From Ephemerocybe angulata (taxonomy: Eukaryota; Basidiomycota; Agaricomycetes; Agaricales; Psathyrellaceae), in the NCBI GenBank assembly GCA_013368325.1, contig JAACJK010000060.1, forward strand, positions 1-64,000: a stretch of 64,000 nucleotides of DNA. Direction: 5' to 3'. This document shows positions 55,312 through 64,000 of this stretch, piece by piece (position 1 is the stretch's first letter; each line of letters begins with the position of its first letter). The notes below the pieces were generated by a model, which was given only the letters and a program-made list of their open reading frames with translations, had not been told where the DNA came from and searched no databases. Both the position numbers and the translations under genes were made by a program.

Positions 55312-57905
55312 ATCCAACCTTGCCTTTCCCGCTCACCTGCTCGACTCGTCGCCGAGCTCCTCGCCGACCAAGCACCCTGGACTACTTCAGCGGCGATGCG
55401 TTCGAATCGAGAGAACCAGTAGTGGAGGGGCGGCATGACCGCACCCATCGCTAATCCTGTCTATGCTGGTCAAGTACATCGCGCTCTTAACCTCCATCCA
55501 CCATCTCAGCTGGATCCTGTGCTCTAAAGAAGTGTTCGAGACCTCAGCGCACGTCTCATCTAGGGCATATCCGCCAAGACGAACTCGAGGTCGCCGCAGG
55601 CGGCACGACGCGACCGTCCTCGCCCGCGCCATCTCCAGCGAGAGCGTCGAAAACGTCGCCGTGGGGTGCAACCCCATGGAGCTCTGTCACGGCTCGCAGG
55701 CTGCTGTCGACCGCGTCGTCGAGTTCCTGAGCCAGCACGCGAGGACGGTCACGACGACCGCGGAGATCGCCCAGGTCGCGACTATCTCGGCGGATGGCGA
55801 TACGCATGTTAGGAACCTTATTGCGCAGGCGATGGAGAAGGTGGGGAAGGAGGGTGTTATGACGGTGAAGGAGGGAAGGACGATTGAGGATGAGATTGAA
55901 ATTACGGAGGGCATGCGCTTCGACCGGTGCGTATCCAACCGCCCTCCCTTTCCGCCGCTTCGTATCGTTCGTTTCGCTTCCTTCCTTTCTTCCTTCGTCG
56001 CTCCTTTCGTTTCATGGGTTTCGTGTGGCGTACATACACTCTTGGCTCTGGAGACTCGGGTCTGGAAAGCGTTTTTCATTCGATCCCGCATTCGTTATCG
56101 CCGCCTCGGTTTCTCCATCGCGCCCCGGGCTTCGTCTAGGCGTGCGCGAGTTCATAGCTCGTTTCGAGATCGTTCTCCTTCTGTTCTTCTCAATTTTCCC
56201 CCCTTCGCCTTGTTGCCATTCGTTCGTTCTCCGTGTGACCGACCGATACGAGTCGGTCGGCCTAGAGGCTGGGGTCGCCGAAATGTTCGTTCGTTTCGAT
56301 CCCGTATGGATTTCTGTTTCACTTGTGGGTCTCGGCTTCTGCTGGATATACACGAGTTCTTGTCACATTATCGCGACTCACTCCTTGTTCCCATCGCATC
56401 GTCCTCCTCATCCCTTTTATGTTCGATGGGCCTTTGTTCTTTCGTTCGTTCAACGTCGCAGTCATACGGTATGGTGACGCACGAGTATCATCCTTCGTTC
56501 GTTCGTTTATCCTTCTTTTTCCCTTCTTTCTTTCTATCTGCGCATCGTGTTCGATTCGTCCGTCGCTCTCCTGCCGAGGAGGAGATGAAGGCGAGGCTGC
56601 TCGTACCACGTTCGGGGTGCTCGCGCTCCGTCCTTGGTTCTGTGTTCGTCGATCGTTCTTTCGATTCGATTCGCCTCCTCATTTTGTTGTGAGGAACTAT
56701 GCGGTCGGCTTCGAGGCTTGGGCCGCGTTCCGAGCCTATATCCGTTTGTTTCGACCCTGTATTCGTCCATTTAACTCGTGCGAGTTCGTCCTTGCTGCCT
56801 GTCACTCAGACCCCTTCATGTTCTGCCACCCTTCCTCTGTTCAGCCCCGCGCGTTCTCCTTCGCCCCCTTCATCCCGCCCGTTTCCAAAAGTACTGACTC
56901 CACCCGCAGCGGCTTCATCTCCCCGTACTTCGTGACGGACGTCAAAGCCCAAAAAGTCGAATTCGAAAAGCCCCTCATCCTCCTCTCCGAAAAGAAGGTC
57001 TCGCTCCTCCAGGACATCCTCCCCGCCATCGAAGCCGCCGCCCAAGCGCCGCCCCCTCCTCATCATCGCCGAGGACGTCGACGGCGAGGCCCTCGCCGCC
57101 TGCATCCTCAACAAGCTTAGGGGCCAGCTGCAGGTCGCCGCCGTCAAGGCGCCCGGTTTCGGGGATAACCGCAAGAGCATTCTGAGGGATCTGGCGATCC
57201 TTACTGGGGGACAGGTGTTCAACGATGAGCTTGAGGTGAAGCTGGAGAAGGCGACGGTGGATTTGCTGGGGAGCACGGGGAATGTGACGATTACGAGTGA
57301 CGATTACGAAGGACGACACGATCATTCTGAATGGCGAGGGTAAGAAGGACGCGATTCAGGCGAGGTGCGAGCAGATCCGCTCGCTCGTCGCCAACCCTAC
57401 GACCTCCGACTACGATCGGTCCAAGCTCCAAGAACGCCTTGCGAAGCTCAGCGGGGGTGTCGCGGTCATCAAGGTGGGGGGCGCGAGTGAAGTTGAGGTG
57501 GGCGAGAAGAAGGATCGGTACGATGATGCGCTGAACGCGACGAGGGCGGCGGTGGAGGAGGGGATCCTCCCCAGAGGGGGGGTTGCGTTGTTGAAAACGA
57601 CTTTGCAACTTAAGACTACGAGTCCAGCTACGAGCGCGGGGAATGCGGGTGCGCGTGTTGCGACCGATGCGAAGCCGATCGTTACTGCGAACTTTGACCA
57701 GGAGCTTGGCGTCGCTGTCATCCGGCGTGCTATCACGAAACCCGCTCGGACGATATACAAGAACGCCGGGGAGGAGCCCTCTGTCATCGTTGGACGCATT
57801 CTGAGTGAGTATGGGGGCGAGGAGAGGTTTGGGTGGGGGTATGATCCCGGGCGAGGAGAGTATGTGGATATGGTGGAGAGGGATTGTGGATCCGCTTAAG
57901 GTTGT
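55312..57905 (+). pseudogene. hsp60: hsp60 pseudogene copy B
   Basis: Same lineage as copy A. Exons 1-2 are missing, the same upstream sequence (55312-55526) is joined to exon 3, and intron 3 is expanded (55927-56909). Exon 3 (about 55527-55926) is out of frame at first and recovers at [15 protein letters not shown]. The last exon (from 56910) has a 2-base loss near 57046 (after EAAAQA). A 13-bp tandem duplication near 57290-57312 shifts the frame again, and a further shift near 57876 leads to a stop at about 57899. The mitochondrial presequence and the first ATP-loop residues are absent. Not functional. Confidence 0.93.
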
Positions 57906-58460
57906 GCGGACGGCGCTTATGAGTTGAGGTGAGTCTCGTGGGCGTCGGGAGTCTGGGAGTCGAGGATATACATACTATGTATTTGGTGTTCGGTGTTCCA
58001 TGGCTTTCAAGTTGTTTGTGCTTGGTGGTGCCGGCGGGGTTGGGACGTGGACGGTTGGTTGAAACGGATGGTAGTTGTGTTTTATGTAACTTCCTGGGCA
58101 CGCCAATGGTTCGGTCATGATTTCGAGAGTAAGATGAGCGAGGGCGGAAGTTGAGATTGATTTCGAGAGCACGATGAGCGAGGGTTTGGTGGGCGACTCA
58201 CGAGTTCGAGGAGAGTTCGGGTTAGTGTGAATCGTGTTCGGTCCGTCGGGCGGGTGTGGTTGGATGGGTGGATGGATGTGCGCTATGAAGTTCCATCGAC
58301 GCATAATTTCTACATATTTCCGGTTGAGCAGATATACGGGACTATAACATAATCAGGCTTTTCTTCCTACGTGTCGGGGACTTGCACTCGCGAGAGTGCC
58401 GGACGTTTTTAGCATTATTCAGGTTACAGTGGTACAGGAGGAATTTCGGTACAGCACGAT
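57906..58460. other. Downstream of hsp60 copy B, no gene
   Basis: Contains a short internal duplication, GATTTCGAGAG(T/C)A(A/C)GATGAGCGAGG, at about 58119 and 58158. Nothing else recognised. Confidence 0.4.
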
Positions 58461-59262
58461 TTAGAGTCTAGATATCATCCCGCGGTGCATCGTATTACCG
58501 TCCACGGCGTAATAGGATTTTCTAGCAGCTGGGTCGATAACAAGACATTTCCGAAGGAACGCGCACGTTTCGGTGGCCTCCTGTTCCCTCAACACTCGCC
58601 TCAACCTGGCTTCCAACGATTGAACCGAAGTGTTCTGAATCGGGTTTGGGAGGGCTTGGACCTTTGGATCTCCCTGCCATGCATCGGGGATAGGGTCTTG
58701 TAGAACAGCCCGGATTTCTGCGAGTCGTTCGGAGGGGGTACCCGTCGAGGTAAAGAGCTTCTGTCCCGTGATAAGCTCGAAGGCCTGTGCTACGATGATT
58801 ATCATTTCTTAGAATCAATAGTGGGACCGCGTACCAGACATTCGAGCATCCAAGCGTCGGTTGACAGTCCGCAGGTAGGGTTATTCCCCAAGAGGGTCTC
58901 AGGAGCAGAACTATAGTCGTGCAAATCGCTCTCGGGGCATACGGCGGTACTTGGACTGCGCAGCACCGGTAGTAATCACACTCAGCGCCCATTCAAAATG
59001 GAGAGGGGATAAAAAAGAACGTACCGTGTCCATAACCAGCGAGGAGGAGGAGCCAATCCGAAACATCGCGCATGGGATCGTCCCAACAACCGTGTAATTG
59101 GCGAGAGGCTGCGACCGCACGGTAGGGAGGCCGTCGATGATTTCGGCTTTGCGTGGAGGTATCTCTTCGAGGTGTTCCAGCTCGTTGTCATCTGTGACGG
59201 GCCAGAACACCAGGTGCTCGAGCTTGATGCCTGCATTGCATCAATCACACTTGGGATTACTA

Positions 59263-60884
59263 CACTAACTCATCAAAAAGAATGTCCCACGCTCATTCTG
59301 GGCGTCTTTAGACAATATCTCCAGTTTGGCGAAACCTGGGGTACTCATTTTTTGATATATGCTATAGAATAGCTTTAGTAAACTGTCTACCAAATTTCTA
59401 AGAGATATCTTGAAAACTGAGGTGTCGGGACATCAATTGTTCGAAATAGTACCCATTTTGGGACATCTGCCTCATCGTACCACATCAAAGAAACATAAAT
59501 TGCGAGCTCATTACTGGAGCAACACATACAAAATTTAGAATCTGGTATTACCCCCTTCTGCCACATACACATCCACCACGCGCTCGGGCATAGACGCATA
59601 CAACGACTTGATATAGTCCAAGTCAATCCGGTACCACTCCTCCTGCAGCGCCTCCCATAAACTCTCCTCCGAAGTCGGTAGAGGCACCCGAGAACGTATC
59701 TGTCGGTCGAATTTGTCCCATAGATTCTCTATAATGTTCAAATCTGGGCTGCTTGAAGGCCATGGGAGAACATCGAGGTGATTGGTGGCGAACCAGTTTC
59801 TGGCAACCTTGGATGTGTGCTTCGGGTCGTTATCCTGTTGGAAATAATAGTCCTTGGGGTCAATTTGGAGGTCTTGGTATGTACCCAAGACATCATCCTG
59901 CAATATCTCTCGGTATAACACCGCATTAAGATTACCCTCGATGCGCACCAGGCGACCAACACCCTTCGCCGTGATCATCCCCCAGACAGCAACTTTTCCC
60001 CCACCGTGCTTCACCCGCTTCTTCGTATACCGTGGATCCAACCGCTCTCCAGTCTTCCTCCAGCACCACTCCATCCCATTTGACCCAAAAACCCGGAATA
60101 TAGACTCGTCGGAGAAGGTTACAGCTTCCCAGTTTTCGACGGTCCAATCGAGGTGTGCTTCCGCCCAATCTTTCCGTGTTATGAGGTTGGTGGGATTGAT
60201 ATATGGGACATGCGCACGCTTATGGGCTGAAAGACCATTCTCCTTAAGCATACGCTTCACCGTTTGGACAGAAACGTCCTGGAAGAAGTTGCGTTGGAGG
60301 TCGGAGGCGTTGTCGACCTGCTGAGTCTGCAGGGCACGAAGTGCAACACGGGCGTCACGATTGTCCAACTTCTTGGGTCGCCCTGTCGATTTCCCAACAG
60401 CTTCATAGTTCTCCTTTTCACCATATTTCGCATAAATTCGGGTGATCTGGCGTCTGGAGATGTTCTGGCGTCCCGGGAGAGCTTCCTGGATTTCCTTGTT
60501 GGAGGCGCCAAGGGCTTTCATGGTGCATATCTTTGCTTTTTCAGCAGCAGTGGTCTGGCGAGCCATGTAGAAAGAAGAGATAGAGAAGAGTAAGTCCTGA
60601 AAGTTTGAGAGCGTTCTGTGTGGTGGTTGTTGAGATATGAGCTTCGACGTTGGGCGCTTCACGGATTTGCCTTCCCATCAAACTGCCTAATTGGGCCAAA
60701 ATCGCAAACATCCTCCTCCCGAGGGCCAGAGAGTCAACGTATTTCTTAGATATTCTACAGTACTTGTAAGGGTTTATATGCGACTAGAAATATCAAATAT
60801 CTAAGCATTCTATGACACCTCACAAAAGATATGGGCCAAAGGTTGAGATTTCAACCGTGGGACATTCTTTTTGATGAGTTAGTG
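59263..60884 (-). mobile_element. Tc1/mariner transposon, 1622 bp
   Basis: 29-bp perfect terminal inverted repeats (59263-59291 and 60856-60884) beginning CACTAACTCATC, flanked on both sides by the TA target dinucleotide. It encodes one transposase on the minus strand. It sits inside an intron of the kinase gene; removing it and one TA leaves a normal-sized intron of about 60 bp. Confidence 0.96.
59535..60566 (-). CDS. Tc1/mariner transposase, 343 aa
   Basis: Cut-and-paste DDE transposase. Start chosen at MARQTTAAEKAKI (60566), which gives the usual length of about 340 aa; an in-frame ATG 96 bp upstream exists. N-terminal paired helix-turn-helix DNA-binding domain (ISRRQITRIYAKYGE, then TGRPKKLDNRDARV). 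Catalytic triad in FSDES, QQDNDPKHTS and SPDLNIIENLWD, with 34 residues between the second Asp and Glu (DD34E). No stop or frameshift, and TIRs are perfect, so the copy may be active. Confidence 0.95.
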   Translation of the reverse strand: MARQTTAAEKAKICTMKALGASNKEIQEALPGRQNISRRQITRIYAKYGEKENYEAVGKSTGRPKKLDNRDARVALRALQTQQVDNASDLQRNFFQDVSVQTVKRMLKENGLSAHKRAHVPYINPTNLITRKDWAEAHLDWTVENWEAVTFSDESIFRVFGSNGMEWCWRKTGERLDPRYTKKRVKHGGGKVAVWGMITAKGVGRLVRIEGNLNAVLYREILQDDVLGTYQDLQIDPKDYYFQQDNDPKHTSKVARNWFATNHLDVLPWPSSSPDLNIIENLWDKFDRQIRSRVPLPTSEESLWEALQEEWYRIDLDYIKSLYASMPERVVDVYVAEGGNTRF

Positions 60885-61475
60885 TAGGCCCAGAGCCCGA
60901 CCAGGGACATACCTGAATGCAAGACCTTCACCTCATGCAGTTCCTCGAGCGACTCAAGGACTCTATGCACCGTAAACTGTACAGCATGAATGGGGAGCCC
61001 CGGGCGTCCATTATTCATATTCAGGCACCACGAGACACATGTGCTCGCCATGAACACTCGTCTCCCAGAAGCTATCGTCGATGCCGGCATCTGAGACATA
61101 TGTGGGATTCACCACGTCCCGGAGGTCGGGAAGGAGAGAAGTCTCTGCAGCCTTGGAAGCGGAGACGGTGAAGATCTGGGCAGCCCAATATGGCTCGGCT
61201 TCCGAGTCGTCACCTTCTTCTCTCTTGACTAGCCAGGTGGACGACCGGGGGCCCCAGCCTAGCTTCTGGACGATGGTATACTTTCCTTCGTAGAGTGTTT
61301 GCGGGTGGAAGGCGGTTTCGGATTTTACTTCAAAACCTACGGAAGGCTCAGACGGCACGGCGGCAGCGGCACACAACATCACCAGTTCGAGCCCCAAGTA
61401 TCTAATCACTCTCCAGTCCCATCGACTCATGGTGTGCATCACTTCTGGCAAGCGTCTCATCGTGTTCATTGACAA

Positions 61476-62419
61476 GGGTGCCGAAAACAGGGCTTATCCT
61501 GCGTACACGACCCCTCCCTTGAAGGACAAATGGTATTGGACGATAACCCCACGCTTGCGTTCGCCACCTTCAAGTCTATTGATAAGTAACTGAAACACCA
61601 CGATGTGGAGCGTAAAGTCTGCATCCACCCTTTTGGTAGTCCACCTACGGTATCTCGCGTTCCTTTCCAGACCGCCGTCGATCACCTTTGGATTCACTTC
61701 TCTCATTCCGTCAGATCTTAGTTCCTTCCTCGTTACTTCCACCTATAACTCGATAAGAATCGCCCCGGTGCTTCAAAGGAGTGTGTAGATCCTGTGATCT
61801 CTTGTTACACTTATGCGCCAGGGTAAACGTCTTCAGAAATCCTGGTCTCACCCACATCTTCTCCGCTGTTACGACAAATTGACATCTATGAATAATAGAA
61901 GAAAACATCATTAGTGACGGGCTGTCCTCAACCCAATTCTTCAAGTCTTCTAAGACCACGCCTTCTACCGTGCCACGAAATAAAGTCAATCGTGATGAAA
62001 GAACGCGGAAGCATCGCGAAGTTAGAGGACTGAACCGTTCCGAATCATCCGTTTAAGTTCAACCTCCTTCCCATGCGCCCCCCTCGCTTAAGGCCTATCA
62101 AGTGTGTCAATAAGAACGACGGCCGTTGGGTTTCAAATGAGTGTGTAGATCGCCCCGCCCTTGGAACGTGGATCGAGTGGATGTGGAACCTACTTACATC
62201 ACCTACAAGGTACGCTGGAACGCGAACACTCGAGTTGATGCGGTTTGCATGGGTGTCAGACTGTCAGTAGAAAGGGCACTACGCAATGTACATCATGTAT
62301 CGGAATTGGGAGCAGGAAGTGAGGTGGCTCGATACTCACTCAGGAATAGACGCTTGGCGTTACTAATTAGTATATATGTCGTGGAGGATTGAGGCAAGCT
62401 TTCTTTCCAAAAATATAGA
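61476..62419. other. Third, shorter copy of the 34.1/62.9-kb repeat
   Basis: 61890-62055, read on the minus strand, resembles 34111-34230 and the minus strand of 62830-62990 (AACTTCGCGATGCTTCCGC and the following blocks). The minus-strand frame 61711-61989 contains EDSPSLMMFSSIIHRCQF, similar to EEIPSLVLSSIVQKCQS at 62.85 kb. No family recognised. Confidence 0.5.
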
Positions 62420-64000
62420 CCGGGTATATCGCTTACTGGGACTTGGGAGACTCAACAGTGTACGTGCACCAATGAGTGGTAGCGTAACTGAATGTGGAAG
62501 ATGGTGGGACTGAGGACAAACACTCGCTGCTTCGGCAGGCGGGTGCTGTGCACCTGTGAGGATAATCGAATACACCAATGTACTTCGAGAGAGAGTTAAT
62601 ATAGGTCTGGCGCTTCTCTCATCTTCATCTGGAAGGGGCGGTAAATATTACGTACGTCATCACGAGGCTAAAAGGATATGAGATAGATGAAGCAGTCAGG
62701 ACCAAGGACATGATGCACGATATTGGAACGAAGAAACCGAATACTGAGTATAGGCACTCACATTGTTGTGAAAGCCTACGAATGTTGCCAAATGCACTCC
62801 GCTGGTACGAGTACTTTGACATTTCTGAACAATAGAAGATAGTACTAGCGATGGGATCTCCTCCACCCGATTCTTTAATTCAAGGCCTCTAAGCCCAGAC
62901 TTTCTCTTGATCCACGAAAGAAGAAGGAACACGATGGGAAAATGCCGAAGCACCGCAAAGTTGAATGACCGAAACGGACGCCACAATACGTAAAAAGAGT
63001 ATGAATTACTACTGTTCTTATCCTTTTACCCTTTGCCCCGAGATTCCCCATTATCCTCCAATCCTCGCTTCACTACGCAATGGAATTGCCCGAAAAGAAT
63101 TTACCTTGGGCTCCCTCTCGTGCGGGGATATATCTTTTCCAGTGCAGACATTTGAATCTGAAACCACACTGTGCAACAGAAATACGAGAAAGGCGTATCA
63201 TACCCCTCCATACACTGAGCGTCCATTACAATACCGACCATCATCTAGTGAACAGTCCTATGTCGTCCGAAATGAATGTACGTACTTGGTCGGGACAGAA
63301 GAGCTTGATTAATTAGACCTCGTTCCGAGTCATTCGTTTGGAACACATCACACCTAAGTTCTACGCGAAAATTCATTTTAATGGCGGATGCAGTATGGCC
63401 AAGTTCAGTCGGGAGTTGGGCGTTGCCGCGTTGAGCACTCGGACCGACCAGTGAGGAACCAGAAGGTGGGTTCTTCCGCTGGAGATCGAAAGGGCCTTCT
63501 GACTACTACGATACCCAGCCCTCATCGTGCCATTGAAATCGGGTTCTGGGCCTGTAAGAGGCTATCAAGCAGAACAGCATGACTTTTGAGCTGTGCCACG
63601 GCCTTACATGGCGTCCCAAAGTCTCATTGGCTCATGTCACAGCCGCGACGTCACGGGCTACGCCCTATTGAAAAGGATTTACACACTGTGACACTCGAGG
63701 ATCATATCAACTCTATCCCTGCAGTAATTTGTGGTCCAGCCAGAGCATGCGTTTAGGGCCAGAGGAGCTTCAAGAACTTACCGTCGAAATCTCATCTCGG
63801 ATGAGAAATGAGGTGGGCCTCTCGGGCATGCCGCTAGATCTCGGATACTGCCGCTGACATACTGCTCAAAAATTCCTAGTATATTTCCCGTACGTCCTTC
63901 AAGGCTTCTTTCCGACTATGACGCTCATCATAATCTCGACGAAGTTGCCTTTTCCTGTTTCTACGTGAGTGGACCGTCATCTGAGCATTGTCTACGACCC
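62420..64000 (-). repeat. Inverted segmental duplication, right copy (runs off the window)
   Basis: Reverse-complement match to 33180-34570 across more than 1.3 kb, interrupted by about 190 bp found only here. It includes a minus-strand frame (62696-62986, beginning MWRPFRSFNFAVLRHFPI, compare MWRHAFQSLNFAMLLHSPI at 34139) and the start of a DUF6533 gene on the plus strand. Confidence 0.85.
63747..64000 (+). CDS. DUF6533-type gene, second copy, 5' end only
   Basis: Starts MRLGPEELQELTVEISSRM (MSLGAEELQELAAELSSRM at 33437). Intron, then an exon at 63880-63965 containing HHNLDEVAFSCFY, the beginning of the DUF6533 helix. One base is missing relative to the 33.2-kb copy within this exon. It continues beyond the window, so function and integrity cannot be judged. 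Confidence 0.5.

Larger units (their letters stand above)
58461..61475 (-). pseudogene. SRPK-like kinase remnant, split by a mariner element
   Basis: Minus-strand protein kinase. N-lobe: YEGKYTIVQKLGWGPRSSTW (glycine loop), then YWAAQIFT where the usual lysine of the A-x-K motif is not seen. C-lobe: LPIHAVQFTVHRVLESLEEL, LHSGIKLEHLVF in place of HTDIKPDNIL (so the catalytic Asp is Gly), SSAPETLLGNNP (APE motif), then FELITGQKLFTSTGTPSERL and RKCLVIDPAARKS near the end at 58461. The frame breaks between LVVP and NNGRPGLPIH near 61017-61027, and splice phases fail before the APE segment. The Tc1/mariner element lies in the intron between LHS and GIKLEH. Likely a decayed pseudokinase of the SRPK-like family expanded in Agaricomycetes. 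Confidence 0.75.

Overview
This is the end of a fungal chromosome followed by repeat-rich subtelomere. It opens with about 12 copies of CCCTAA, the C-rich strand of a TTAGGG telomere. The genes have many short introns of about 45-75 bp. They include a mitochondrial Hsp60, DUF6533 and DUF6589 families, an SRPK-like kinase and a Ser/Thr-rich single-pass membrane protein. Together these point to a mushroom-class basidiomycete (Agaricomycetes); the species cannot be fixed from the sequence alone.

Layout. 1-4.8 kb: telomere, a tandem pair of unrecognised cysteine-rich subtelomeric genes, and one unrecognised gene on the minus strand. 5.2-5.8 kb: two arrays of TTATGAC palindromes. 7.1-19.3 kb: a decayed hsp60 copy (A, minus) split by a 9.8-kb chromodomain Ty3/gypsy retrotransposon with identical LTRs. 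20-26.5 kb: hsp60 debris and a cluster of four small secreted cysteine-containing peptide precursors plus one fragment. 27.4-29.7 kb: the intact hsp60 gene (C) with a heat-shock element. 32.5-34.6 kb: a DUF6533 membrane-protein gene inside a segment that recurs inverted at 62.4-64.0 kb. 36.2 and 38.8 kb: a secreted protein and a single-pass membrane protein. 40.3-47.2 kb: a Helitron (Rep/Pif1 helicase with one frameshift), an adjacent possible accessory gene, and a relic of a second Helitron. 48.7-55.3 kb: a 6.6-kb unit carrying a DUF6589 gene and a RecQ-like helicase gene tail to tail. 55.3-57.9 kb: hsp60 pseudogene B. 58.5-61.5 kb: a decayed SRPK-like kinase with an apparently intact Tc1/mariner element in an intron.

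The best candidate for an undescribed system is the DUF6589-RecQ unit. It has 39-bp near-perfect inverted repeats near both ends and a direct repeat of up to 10 bp immediately outside. The upstream region of hsp60 copy A provides a homologous site without the insert. The two coding regions overlap by 17 bp at their 3' ends, and the helicase has itself been hit by a 397-bp hAT-like MITE with a perfect 8-bp target duplication.

A second notable system is the 21-26 kb peptide cluster. Three members share a 24-codon signal-peptide exon, a conserved pro-region and a dibasic RR site ahead of divergent, cysteine-containing C-terminal peptides. A fourth has the same general plan, with its RR site created by splicing. 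Exon coordinates were worked out by hand from splice signals and frame continuity; searches and RNA data were not available.
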